The position numbers and the translations under genes are program-made. Below are positions 1 through 10,733 of a DNA stretch of 64,000 nucleotides, in pieces. Each line of letters opens with the position of its first letter. Within the stretch, counting starts at the first letter, position 1. The DNA is from Perilla frutescens (taxonomy: Eukaryota > Streptophyta > Magnoliopsida > Lamiales > Lamiaceae), in contig BRKX01000006.1 of NCBI GenBank assembly GCA_026008535.1, positions 49,402,664 through 49,466,663 of the forward strand, given 5' to 3'. The notes beneath the pieces were generated by a model. The model saw nothing but the letters and a program-made list of their open reading frames with translations, did not search any database and was not told the DNA's origin.

Positions 1-360
1 ATCTCCACTGCAGGGGACAGCTAGGGTTTGAGGGCATTCAAACCTGGTGTTGTAACCCCCCTGGAGTTATAGCTCTGCCATTAAGCCCTCCAGGAGTTAC
101 CTTCTGCAAATCCCGACAGGTGTCCCTTGTCGGCTCGGATCCCAACACGTGTTCAAGGGCAGCTGCAGACTTTGACTCCTGACAGGAGTTACTTTCGGTT
201 ACTGTCCAGCCCACTAACTCCACCAGCTCCAGATGGCAGTTACCTGAGGCTCCACCAGCTCCAGGTGTTGAAGGCTCTTAACTCATGGGTACGCCCAAAG
301 TCCACCCAAAGTCCAATTGCCAAGATCCAAGTCCGAGGACGAGACCAGACGAGACGAGCC
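1..360. other. Moderately GC-rich non-coding stretch
   Basis: The segment contains several related short phrases (forms of 'caggagttac' and 'ccaccagctccag'), so it looks repeat-derived. Open frames here are present on both strands with low-complexity products and no recognisable domain. No gene is supported. Confidence 0.4.
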
Positions 361-453
361 GGGCAAGGGCAAGGGCAAGGGCAAGGGCACGGGCACCGGG
401 CACCGGGCACGGGCACGGGCACGGGCTCGGGCTCGGGCTCGGGCACGGGCACG
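361..453. repeat. GGGCAC/GGGCAA/GGGCTC hexanucleotide microsatellite
   Basis: About 15 tandem six-base units run from GGGCAA through GGGCAC to GGGCTC and back to GGGCAC. Because the unit is a multiple of three, it opens every frame on both strands and gives artefactual Arg/Ala/Gly/Pro-rich ORFs. It is followed by a short CG/TG alternating tract near 460-480. Confidence 0.9.
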
Positions 454-530
454 AGCGGGCACGCGCGTGTGTGCGCGTGTGGGCTCATGGCCCACATCCT
501 TGTGCACTCGATTATTCCACTTAAGTGTTA

Positions 531-1573
531 ATACACTTAAATACACTTCTTAATTTGATTAAGAAATCAATGTGGGATTATTTAATGTGTCTTAAACACA
601 TTATCCCACACACCATAAATGCCCAATCGTGTGACCAACTTTAACCATTTATTTCTCACTCACCGAAAATCGGATTTGAGCAAATAAAAATACTACGATT
701 ATCTACTCACGACATAGAGCAATCGTACGGTATTTAATTCCTCCAAAATTAAATATCCCGGTCACGAGAAATCGGATAAAATGAGTCACACTCACTTTAT
801 TAAATCCTATTTTCCAACATTAAACCCAAGCCCAAAACTCTTTTAACTACTAAAAAACCCATCTGCAACATCAATCTTTGTTTTTTAATCAGCAAACACA
901 ACTATCAACTCATCCACGCTGATTCACGCAGACCACCCCCAACAATACTTCTATCTCGTCTTTCTCCTCTGCTCACATAACTTAGCTGCAGCCGCCCCTC
1001 TGTTCAACCGCCATAGCAGCACCATGGTGTCACCGTCGCGGCCATGAACCGTGTTAAAACATCACCATCTCTGGACGACAGCTTCAAGTCGAGACCAACA
1101 TCTCATCATCGATCATCGACAACCCCCATTCTCATGACACTACCGAAACAAATAATATGCTATGCAAAACCCATGCATGAAAACAAGAAAAAGAGAAACA
1201 AAGAATGAACTATACCTGGAATGAACTAAAAGGGGAAACTCAAGCTCACGATCTATCTCTCTTTTGGTCTCAGATATGTAGCAATTTTTGATTTCGTGGC
1301 CAACGATAAGGAGATTTGATAAGATCAAATGGTGACATGGTTTAGAGAGTTTGACTATCGAGATATCTCTACTGATTTCGTGGAAAAAAGAAAAGAAGAG
1401 AAGAAGAAAATAAATTAATTGTTTGTACTTTTGGTTTACTTATACTTGGGCTTAAAGGTTTCGGCTCAAAGAAATTTGTTTGGGCTTTAGAACTTGTCTA
1501 AAATATTAACTGGGCTTCTATGCTATAAAATCATGACAATAATAATATTATATGATGCAAATGTATAAAAATA

Positions 1574-1608
<35 letters not shown>

Positions 1609-2000
1609 TGCTACATGCCTAATTATTAATTAAAAATTTCTTAGTCGTATTCGAAAAAATATTATTTATAATACTAAAAATATTAGTATTTATATTTCAC
1701 AAAAAAAAAAAAGATTGACATTTTTGTAATAATATGATCCGATAATATGGATGAGTAAAAAAGTGACACTTTGTACTAATACTGAATTAACACTTAAAAT
1801 AATGCGAGATCCGAGTCAGATAAGAGGATTCATCTAATGAATTGAGATCCAAACATCTTATATGTCCTTGTTTACTTTGATGGATGAACGTGAATTAATA
1901 AATTATCCTATGTTGATTTTGCATCATATTAAAATGATGGATAACTGAATATCGTGATAAAATGAGCTATGAAGAAATGAGCAAGGAATTGGAGTAAATT
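531..2000. other. AT-rich intergenic DNA upstream of ELF4
   Basis: No credible gene is present. The part around 600-830 (calls such as CTCACTCACCGAAAATCGG and AATCGTACGGTATTTAATTCC) has the texture of LTR-derived DNA, but no paired LTR, primer site or target duplication was found. An (AT)n microsatellite lies near 1577-1606. Confidence 0.35.
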
Positions 2001-2007
2001 CACGCGA
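2001..2007 (+). promoter_or_regulatory. CACGCGA, near-match to a FHY3/FAR1 binding site
   Basis: CACGCGA sits 112 bases before the ELF4 start. The FHY3/FAR1 core is CACGCGC, and FHY3/FAR1 activate ELF4 in Arabidopsis. One base differs from the core, so this is a candidate only. Confidence 0.25.
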
Positions 2008-2078
2008 CACAATCGCGTAGCAATAGCAAGGCATCGGAAGGTGAGTCACCTAAGATAAGCAAAAAACCGCCCGACATT

Positions 2079-2087
2079 AAAATATCC
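2079..2087 (+). promoter_or_regulatory. AAAATATCC, evening-element-like motif
   Basis: AAAATATCC lies 32 bases before the ELF4 start codon. The evening element bound by CCA1/LHY is AAAATATCT, so the last base differs. Evening elements are expected in ELF4 promoters. The site is very close to the start codon and may be in the 5' UTR, which weakens the case. Confidence 0.3.
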
Positions 2088-2114
2088 TAAACCAGACATC
2101 ATTTCTCATTTCTC

Positions 2115-2159
2115 ATGAATGAAATCGCCGGCTTCCACTTCCTCCGCCGCCGCCGCTAA
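2115..2159 (+). other. Short upstream ORF overlapping the ELF4 start
   Basis: The sequence ATGAATG places an ATG four bases before the ELF4 ATG in another frame. This upstream frame encodes 14 residues (MNEIAGFHFLRRRR) and stops with TAA at 2157-2159, inside the ELF4 coding region. If the transcript starts upstream of it, ribosomes would meet this ATG first, which could reduce translation from 2119 or shift it to the in-frame Met at 2167. Whether it is translated is unknown. Confidence 0.5.
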
Positions 2160-2544
2160 CTCGAGCATGGAGGACAACACATCCGACCACCGCTACCTCT
2201 CCTCAAAATCCACCGCCACTCGGCAGACCACCGGCCCTCCCTCGCCCGATCACGGCGACGAGATCGACGGCGATCCGGCGGCTTGGGCCGCCTTCACCCA
2301 GAATTTCCGGCAGGTGCAGTCGGTGCTCGACCGCAACCGCGTCCTGATCCAGCAGGTCAACGAGAACCACCAATCCAAAGCTCACGACAATCTGGTGAAG
2401 AACGTCGCTCTGATTCAGGAAATCAACGGGAATATATCCAAGGTCGTTTCGATGTATTCGAATCTCTCCACCAATTTCACGACCGTCTGCCACCAGCAGC
2501 ATCGCTCCGGCGACGAGAAGAGCAACTCCTCCGGCGAGAAGTGA
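2119..2544 (+). CDS. ELF4: EARLY FLOWERING 4 (ELF4)-like circadian clock protein
   Basis: The single-exon gene encodes 141 residues. ELF4 is a small alpha-helical protein that, with ELF3 and LUX, forms the evening complex, a nuclear transcriptional repressor controlling clock and flowering genes. Residues about 53-125 form the ELF4 (DUF1313) domain, including the nearly invariant phrases FRQVQSVLDRNR, LIQQVNENHQS, VKNVALIQEINGNISKVV and a Leu-Ser-Thr-Asn-Phe end. The first 50 residues are Ser/Thr/Ala-rich and the C-terminus is Ser/Gly/Glu-rich, both probably disordered, as is usual. Lack of introns and the size fit the family. Met1 at 2119 is chosen because it gives the longest frame; Met17 (2167) would also leave the domain complete. 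Whether this is the ELF4 or an ELF4-like paralogue cannot be settled here. The coding GC is much higher than the flanks. Confidence 0.93.
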   Translation: MKSPASTSSAAAANSSMEDNTSDHRYLSSKSTATRQTTGPPSPDHGDEIDGDPAAWAAFTQNFRQVQSVLDRNRVLIQQVNENHQSKAHDNLVKNVALIQEINGNISKVVSMYSNLSTNFTTVCHQQHRSGDEKSNSSGEK

Positions 2545-2626
2545 AGCTCAATTGCTAGTCTTTAGTGTTTAGCTATTTTTAATTGGAGATATGTACGGTT
2601 TGGATTCAGGTATATTTCCAGTTCCA

Positions 2627-2632
2627 AATAAA
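2627..2632 (+). terminator. Candidate polyadenylation signal of ELF4
   Basis: AATAAA occurs 83 bases after the ELF4 stop codon, in AT-rich DNA suited to a plant 3' end. No other support is available. Confidence 0.4.
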
Positions 2633-3510
2633 TTTCATAACTCATCCTCTTCTATTATTGGAGCTTAAAATCAATTCATCATTTATCTTTACTCTCTCTA
2701 ATTAATTATGTCAGTTAACTTTTTCGTATAAGTCTACCTTTTTTTTAATGATTTATAGCATAAGTTATGCTGCACACAAACAGATTTTGTTGAACTAGTG
2801 TCTCTTCAATTCATCGTTAGAATTATGATTATGAGGTCTAATTCGTTAATAAAATTCATTTGTATTTTCAATCAGAAAATTTGAGAAAACACAAATTCAC
2901 GTTATCTTCAACCATTTTTTTTAAAATTATCTCAAAGTAATACTTTTATCAATAAAATATATAAAAAACTAGTTTTAATTTTAAAATTATCTAAAACTAA
3001 CACTTTTTTTTATCATAAGGGATGCATTTTGCCTAATTTTTGCTACTTTTCAAACGTGTTTTTGGCCGGAAAATGCATAATATGTTACATTCAATTAGTT
3101 CTAAAATAGTTTAGGCATTTCATTGATAAAATGTGTTTTGGATAGATTTAGGAAAATAAAAATAAATATAGTTTACTGAAATTGATCGTGATTACTTAGA
3201 AATTTAGGTTGATTTTGATCCCTCATATTTGAAAGTAAATTCCTCGATTAAAACACAATCTTAAGGGGATTTATTTTTATGTGTGGTTAGTAATATTCTT
3301 AAGAGGAGAGCGATGAAAATTGAACCATAAAGGTCGCTCATTACACATAGGGATCGATTTTCACATTTTAAAATAAACAAATGCAGGCATTAGATCATAT
3401 TGCGTGTACCAGACGTGGTGTGTTTTAGTGGTTATATACATTACATGTTTCCTCCAGCTACAGACAGGCAATACATATAAGAAAATTGAAATCAGAAGCA
3501 TTCAAGGATA
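2633..3510. other. Intergenic DNA between ELF4 and the cyclophilin gene
   Basis: AT-rich sequence with no credible ORF. The two genes converge here, so the part nearest 3510 should contain the cyclophilin 3' UTR. Confidence 0.5.
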
Positions 3511-6500
3511 TTACAGAGACAATTCACCACTGTCTGAAATCATAACTGTTCTTTTGGGTGTTCCACTCTGCGATCCTTGTGCTTCAATCTTCTTCACCAC
3601 ATCCATACCCGAAAGCACTTTTCCGAACACCACATGATGCCCATCCAACCTTTAAAGCACCGCAACAAAATATAATGTAAGAAGAGTGAGTCTTTTGTGA
3701 ACGAATCCAAAGAATGTGATGGTTATCTAAAATGTAGGCAGCATTTGCCTAACTCGAAACTCATATAATTATTAGTCTGCCTTCAATATTGTTCACTTAC
3801 CAGCTTGTTGTCACTGTTGTGATGAAAAATTGAGATCCATTCGTATCAACTCCAGAATTCGCCATTGAGAGAACACCTGCGGAAAGAGTATGTTCACAAG
3901 TTACAGCAGTGTGGAAAACAGAGTTTCCACATTGGAACAGCTTGCATCTGGTTTATATATGGTGGTTGTAACAATTCAATAAGTGATTGCTTACAGCTAA
4001 TGGCTTCAAACAAAGGATACTCACCAGGATCTGTGTGTTTTAACTTGAAGTTCTCATCAGGAAATTTATCACCATATATAGATTCCCCTCCCCGTCCATC
4101 ACCTCGTGTGAAGTCACCTCCCTGGATCATAAAGCTAGGTATGATCCTGTGGAATTTACTGCCTTTGAAGTGAAGGGGCTTCCCGCTAGTTCCAATTCCT
4201 TTTTCCCCTGAGAGAAAAGGGTGTTTGTATTAGACTATCTAAGTTGCTTGGCCATTTATTAGCAAATAGGTCCAAATATGATGATGTAGGTTCCATCTGC
4301 ACATTATGTACACAGGTACAGACCACATAAAAATTCGACTCTGGTACTTCGATTACTTTAAGATATATTTACCATATGTACTGGACTATATAGAGCAAAG
4401 GCACGCAATGTCGAACGATAACAGACAGAGCAGTATCAACATTGCTTTCCACGTGAAGCCTCAGAGCACACTTTGTTAAAGAAAAAGGAAATTGCCTCAA
4501 ATGAAAGACAAAACTATCTTTTCTTTAAAAATATATGTAGTGTATGACTGTATTCATGCAAACTCTTCAAATATAACTTTTTCAACTTCCTCCTTTTTTC
4601 ATATATATGGAAAACCCAACATGGGAGTGGTTGCAATCTCTTATAAGTCAAATAAAAATATCTGATTATGCTTCATCCCTCAACCTTTTGTTTTATTTAC
4701 TTCATATTTGATTGATGAGTCATATTAGACTATTAAAATGTGGCAAACAATATGACAAGCAATCCCTATCTATTCATAGAGATGTGGATTGTCTATACCT
4801 TTAAAAAGTGCGGCAAGAGAGTACTCTAATCACTATGATGCTGCTTGAAGTTTAAGTTTCTAGGACCATATCATGTTCAATACACAAATATTCTTAAACA
4901 CAGGCAATACTGTATTTTGATGTTTAAGCTGCAGGCTGTAGGTAATAAAATCCACAAACACCAAGTCTTAACAGTTCATGCAAATTCCATATCCAGAGTG
5001 CAGAAACACATCAAATAAACTTACTGAATATCTTTATCTGTAAAACAGAATTAAAGCACTAAAAGGGAGAAAATGTTACTCGACTACCCGTGCAAAGAGC
5101 TCGAAAATTTTCTGCAGACAGAAAATGAAAGAGTTAAGCACAAGTTCATTCATGAAAGCAAGGATAAATACAGGAAAATTGTAAATGGGTGCAATTGAAA
5201 GTCTACCTGCTGTTCTTGGCACAATTTTTCCATACAGCCCTATCACAATGCGACCTGAAAATGCCACCAGTAATGTGATTATTAATTGTTCAAGACAAAG
5301 TGTGACAGTGCTTAGGCTATTTTACAATTAATTTTGCATCACAATAATTGCAAATGTTCTCATAACCAATCTATACCAATTAGCAATTTAGAATGCCAGC
5401 AGTAAATTATTGTCTTTGTATCCAAAAGAGCACTAAGGCATTCAACTCACAGTGACCATTTGTGAGTGGGGTGTTACTCTAGGCACTGTAGAACAGGAAA
5501 AACACTCTAAGAAGTCACTAAGTCATGCCTTAATAATGGAAAAAAATACATCCAAAGCTGGCAATTGCAATTGCTATAGTGAGTGCCTGATTGGGGTAAT
5601 ACAACTAGGGAATGAGAATGAGAGGGGAGACATTGTCATCAATGGTGCTTGGTTTGTGGGATCCAGAATTAAAATAAGTTATTTATTACCGCATTCTAAT
5701 TTACTAATCTCCCCCATTAATCAATGAGATTCTCAGCATTGCTAGAAGTTTGACCAAACTGCCCACCTAAGTTGTTATTACTACAAATAGTCGGGCAAAA
5801 TTGGTAACAGAAACATGCTTGCATAAGCATATGATCATTTTACTGTGATTCAGCTGAAACAGATTCATACATCTAAGAGTAGAGATTATTAATAGACCCT
5901 GAGCTTGCCAGGCCAAAAAATTCAAGAAAATAACTATAGGGTATCTTTAAAATAGATTACTATCATCAGCACAAAATTCTAGAAGCTTTCAAAACATGCA
6001 GAACAGGATAATATCAGTTTCAGTTCCCTAAACTAATTATTAGAAAAAGTTAACGCTCAACAACATGGCACGTTTTATTTAGTGCCAGGGGAGCAAAGCA
6101 ACTCACCCTTGTTCAGATAAGTCATACAACAAAATGTTTCGACTCAATAAACATGTATTTTTATATACAACAGTATGTTCATGACTGATATGGTTCTGCA
6201 AAAAAAAAAGTAAAGAAAAACAAAAGCTTTTCATCATAACCAATGATATGGACCCGGCAGTCAGTTCACCACGGTCAAGGATAAGCTTCATATAACTATA
6301 TAAGTTATTTGTTATATTTCATCTATAACATCTGGCGATATGAACTGAAACCTATCACATAATCCACAAAAATACAAAATTTTGGGACTAAAATTTTTTG
6401 GCTCTTATTCCTTCATTATGTGACTGGGATAAACACGTACAAAGTTCACACACCTATAAAATGTTTGAGGCAAATCAACTTTCGAGTGCACGGTGAAAAA

Positions 6501-7411
6501 TAAGCCATACTTTCACCATAGCTAATTATATCATTAAAGAGGTGGAACCAAGATTTCATGCTGCTGGAGGGGGTGTAGAAAGAGTTTTGAAATCAGTCTT
6601 ATTTTTTATAATTCAAGCAATACGAATAAAATAATATTATCTTGAATGTTTGATGATTTGTATTTCTTCGCGTCTATGTAAATATACATCATATTCCATA
6701 TATACGCTAATATAATGCAATATCTTTGATATATCAAAATAATATTCTTTCCAAGTTAATTCCATTTATTCAAGTGCCCAAAATCCCATTAACAAAATTC
6801 CATTTTTATGCATTTCCATGCAAAAATGACATGCCCCTTCAGCAGATTGAATCTAACATAGTATAGGTGAACATACAATTACAAAAGTAGAATGGATCTT
6901 GATAAAAATGAGCCAACATATAAACTATGCATCCTGGCTTATGACTCTGTAAACAACAAAAATAATCATGAGAAAAACATATTTATTATATACCTATGTG
7001 TTTTCCATTCATTTCAATGTCAAAGTACACTTTATGTGTTACTTGCTCTGCATCCTCCAACAATCCCACCTACAAAAATCCAGACAATCATGGACCATAT
7101 TATAACAAGGACGAACATTTAAAAGACTACGAGTTCGGAATTATTGATTTTCAGTTGAAAATTCAAACCCCATTAGCGAGCTTCTTATCTACAATCGAAT
7201 TTTGTTCCGATGAATCCCCTTGATCGCTTAACCGGTTCTACAATTTCAAAGATTACAGGAGATTTCAGAGTTAAGAAGGATCAAAATGTGCAGGAAGTAA
7301 ACCATATCGAAATCAAAAGAAGAATGAATTTACCACAATTAGAGCAAGGGTTCCAAACAGAATGAAAACCCATAAAATCACAATGGGGAGTAATCGTCTG
7401 GTGTTGGCCAT
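3511..7411 (-). CDS. Signal-anchored cyclophilin (peptidyl-prolyl cis-trans isomerase), seven exons
   Basis: Exons in transcription order are 7334-7411, 6994-7069, 5207-5254, 5088-5111, 4025-4207, 3801-3876 and 3511-3649. All introns are GT/AG and the exons join in phase to 207 residues plus stop. The protein catalyses cis-trans isomerisation of Xaa-Pro bonds during folding. Residues 7-26 are a hydrophobic signal peptide or anchor after MANTRR, so it should enter the secretory pathway. The cyclophilin domain is about 36-207 and retains the active-site set: Arg96 (FHRIIPSF), Phe101, Met102, Gln104, Phe154 (NGSQFFITT), Trp162 (SWLDG) and His167. Trp162 predicts cyclosporin binding. It most resembles the plant CYP20-1/CYP21-type secretory cyclophilins, with ends DSGELSL. 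Exon four is only 24 bases. The start is supported by the signal sequence and the clean donor at 7333. Confidence 0.93.
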
Positions 7412-7559
7412 CTCTAGCGCTTTGATTAAGGCGTTGTTTGGATGAATTTGGAGAAATAGGGAAGAAATGAAGGTTACAAGTTTCAATCCAGTTGGAGAAA
7501 CTTTACTTTGACTTTTTAGTTACTAATTTGTACTGCCTTAATAGATTCCATATTTACTT

Positions 7560-7880
7560 CTTTTTTAAATGAAATCCTATATCCATTTTCTCTTTTCTAT
7601 TTTTTTAATTAGATTTTCATTTATTTTTTCTCTTCAATTTTAATTTTATAATTATTACTTAGGATTTATTTCGCTAAATTACAGTTCTTCTTTATTTTTT
7701 AATAATTATATTTTATTTTTTAGTTAACATAATTAATTAATATGATAGATTATTTAAAAAATTAGGTTATACAATTATTTTATATTTTAATTTTTAGCAA
7801 TAGATGTTAATTATACTATAATATTTTTTTTTTGTAATAAATATTTTTAAAATATTAAATTTGATAGTGAGGCACAGTGG
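7560..7880. repeat. AT-rich MITE-like repeat, family A copy 1
   Basis: This very AT-rich segment closely resembles 21340-21640. Shared marks include TAGATTTTCATTT, TTTTATAATTATTA, TTTTTAGCAATA, a TTATACTATAATA phrase and an end of the form TTTGATAGT. No coding capacity. Terminal repeats are too degenerate to define ends. Confidence 0.5.
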
Positions 7881-8417
7881 TGGTGAGGAATGGAATGTGG
7901 ACTAGAAGAATATATTCCCTGTTTTAGGGATCTCCTGGGCAACACCTAGTTTTAGGTACAAACTATTGAAACACACCAAATTAAAAAATTCGCAGCATTT
8001 TATTTACATCTTTTAAAAGTTTTATTTATGACTTTTATCATATAATTAAATTTAATTTAATATGACAGTAATTTTTAACAAAGGTATTTATTATTAATTT
8101 AAATTATTAATTTATTTTAAAAGGAATTTGTAGTAACACTAAGGTTTTAATGGCTAATTCATAATTGTCAAATTTAACGAATTAAAAAAAAAAAAGACGA
8201 GCACAACATACATACACAATTAGAGCATCTCCTATGTTGTACCTAAATTTTAGTACAAAATTTCACCACGTCACCGTCATATCAAAAGTTATATATCTAT
8301 TTTTTTAAATACATATTCCATTCAAATCACCCACTATAACATATAGTACATACATAACTTTTTGGGATCCCACCATATTATATGACCTATTTAATAAAAT
8401 ATATACATATACATATA

Positions 8418-8920
8418 TGTAGAGTCATTTTTTCTGCTAAGGCCCAAAACCAAGGCCCATAATGTCAGGATCGTCCGAAGTTGAGAGGTCGAGGGTTCGA
8501 GAGTTGAAGACAAGGTCGCAGGACAGGTAAGGTTGAAACCTCTGTTGGAAAATCCATTATTGATAGAGGAAGGACCCAGTCAAATCCTAAAAAGGATATG
8601 ATCAGTCCTTTAAAATCAGGAAGTGGTTTTGAAGCCTTATATAATGAAGAGGCGGAACTTGAAGGAGAAGGCAATCAAGAACACACATCAAAATACTTGC
8701 ACAGCCACTTGAGATTCTCAATCAGAAAAAACCCTACTTTATTTCTCTTTTTAGTCTTTTCCAGTCGAACTCATTTCCTTTATCACGATCTGACTTGAGG
8801 GTAGGAGACCGATCGATCATCAACCCCCTACGGTCCTTCGGTTCACGTAGTTGATTTTATCTTGTAGGTCGTCGGAGCCCGAACCCTGCATTCTATCAAT
8901 TGTGGAATCTGACCTCTACA
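8418..8920 (+). repeat. 5' LTR of the Tat-like element
   Basis: Begins TGTAGAG and ends CCTCTACA. It aligns along its length with 18809-19323, for example at the shared phrase CAGGATCGTCCGAAGTTG. Relative to the 3' copy it lacks roughly 14 bases near 8538-8560. The many substitutions indicate an old insertion. Confidence 0.9.
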
Positions 8921-8923
8921 ATT

Positions 8924-8941
8924 TGGCGCCCGCCGTGGGGC
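8924..8941 (+). other. Primer-binding site
   Basis: TGGCGCCCGCCGTGGGGC begins three bases after the 5' LTR. A TGGCGCC start is the usual form of gypsy primer-binding sites complementary to a tRNA 3' end. The exact tRNA was not determined. Confidence 0.75.
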
Positions 8942-8960
8942 TCCGATTGATAACTACAAG

Positions 8961-10470
8961 ATGACTAATGATAGCCAAAAGGACGCAGTGATAGCCATCC
9001 CTTCACCAGAAGGCGATGGTGACATCACACGACTCCTACGGTCGATCCAGCATCAGCTTGACACTACCACGATTGAACTCGCGGGGATCCGCACGGAAAA
9101 TTCAGGCCTGAAGGCCAGAATCGAAGCTATCGTACAACCGAACTATTTCCCTAACGGATCTCCCCGAGCACAACCACCCCCGTTGACACGAACTCGAATG
9201 TCTAACGAACTTAAAGAACAGGTACTTTTAAATTTGACTCACGAGTTCGCTAACCAATTCACTATAGGTACAAGTAAAGAACCGACACATAAGGCAAGGA
9301 GAAAGACGACCTCCCCCTAGGATCCCCACCCGGGTTCGAAGACTACAACCTCAATCCTGGATCTGAAGTCGAAAGGAAGATCCAACGACTTGAAGATATG
9401 CTAACTCGAATCCCTAGGGTCCCCGCTCCTATCCGGAAGACGGCATCAACAAATTTCGCAGATTCACCATTCACCGACGAAATCAGACTCGTAGAGATGC
9501 CTACAAAATTTACCTTTCCGAGTATGAAATTGTTCGATGGTACATCTGATCCCGACAATCACGTCGCCCAGTACAAACAAAGGATGTTTACTACGACAGT
9601 CCCTCGACACGCTATAGAGGCCAATATGTGTAAAGGCTTCAGGTCTAGCCTCGCCGGTCTAGCCTTCCAATGGTTTACCAACCTTCCCAACTCTACGATT
9701 TCATCATTCTCTCAGCTCAACAACCTATTCGTCGAATAGTTCGCCAGCAGTCGCAAAATCAAAAAGCGCGCCAACGACCTCTATGCAGTCATTCAAAGGT
9801 CGGAAGAATCCCTACGAGGCTTTGTGGGGAGATTCAACAGAGAAAAGGTATCAATCCCGAACTGCAACATCGACACAGCAATATCAACCTTCAGAAAAGG
9901 TCTCAAAAGAGACTTAGACCTTTACAAGGAACTAACGAAATACCCATGTAAGATGATGGAGGATGTCCTAACCAAAGCCTGGGCTCAAATCAAATGGGAG
10001 GAAGATGAAGCAAATTCGTCTAGATCTCAAAACAGGAACGAAAATCCTAGGAGAGAACAAAGAAACAGTAGCAGAACTGAAAGATACAGAGCGGACCTCT
10101 ATCTGTGAAACCCTAGATTCGAGCCCCGAAACAGACGAGCTTCATAAAATTTTGACAGAAGACTTCCCGAGTACAACCTCTGCATATCACCATTAGAAGC
10201 AGTCTACGCATTCAAAGGACTTGGACAGAATGTGAAATGGCCGAAAAAAATGAAAACACCAGACAGAAACGTGACAGAAATAAATTTTACGAGTTCCATA
10301 ACATCACGGCCATAGAACAGATGAATACATCACACTCAGACTCGAAGTGACAGAGCTCTTAAAAAGAGGACACCTCACTGACCTCCTATTGGCCAAAGGA
10401 AAAGAAAATTGGGCTCGAAGAGAAAACCACAAAGAGAAGCAGCCACCCGAATCAGAGACACAAAGGTACA
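8961..10470 (+). pseudogene. Broken gag of the Tat-like element
   Basis: The first frame (8961-9320) encodes the Gag N-terminus. A frameshift near 9310 moves to the frame that holds the retrotransposon Gag domain, with FDGTSDPDNHVAQYKQRM and a CKGFRSSLAGLAFQWF phrase. A TAG stop at 9737-9739 interrupts it, after which the same frame continues with SEESLRGFVGRFNREKV to about 10108. Further frameshifts lead to a Gag C-terminal phrase with FYEFHN and LEVTELLKRGHLTDLL near 10280-10390. Gag would form the capsid of the retrotransposon particle; this copy cannot. Confidence 0.85.
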
Positions 10471-10725
10471 AAACTTTTTATAGAAACATATCTTATGTAG
10501 GTATAGAGTCCCCGAGGAAATCGTGACAGACAATGGATCCCAATTCATAAGCACGAGGTTCCAAGAATTCTGCAAAGAATGGAACATCAAAGTCTCATTC
10601 TCCCCCAGATCCCCTGCAGCAAACGGACAAGCAGAAGCTACAAACAAGACGATCCTAAATACTCTAAAGAAAAGGCTCTCTGAACACAAGAACCAATGGA
10701 ACAAACAACTCTGAAGGGTCTTATG

Positions 10726-10733
10726 GTCATATA
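10726..10733. repeat. 8-bp target-site duplication, left copy
   Basis: GTCATATA here is repeated exactly at 14556-14563, directly outside the two ends of the hAT element. Eight bases is the diagnostic length for hAT insertions. Confidence 0.92.

Noticed and set aside
127..553. Overlapping open frames with Arg/Ala- and Gly/Pro-rich products
   Set aside because: They are caused by the GGGCAC hexamer repeat, which opens frames on both strands; no domain or usable start context.
2203..2558. Other-frame ORFs of 91-99 residues over ELF4
   Set aside because: Shadow frames of a GC-rich coding region; the ELF4 frame has clear family motifs.
3865..4173. Plus-strand 102-residue ORF
   Set aside because: Lies over cyclophilin exons on the minus strand, where conserved residues and splice sites agree.
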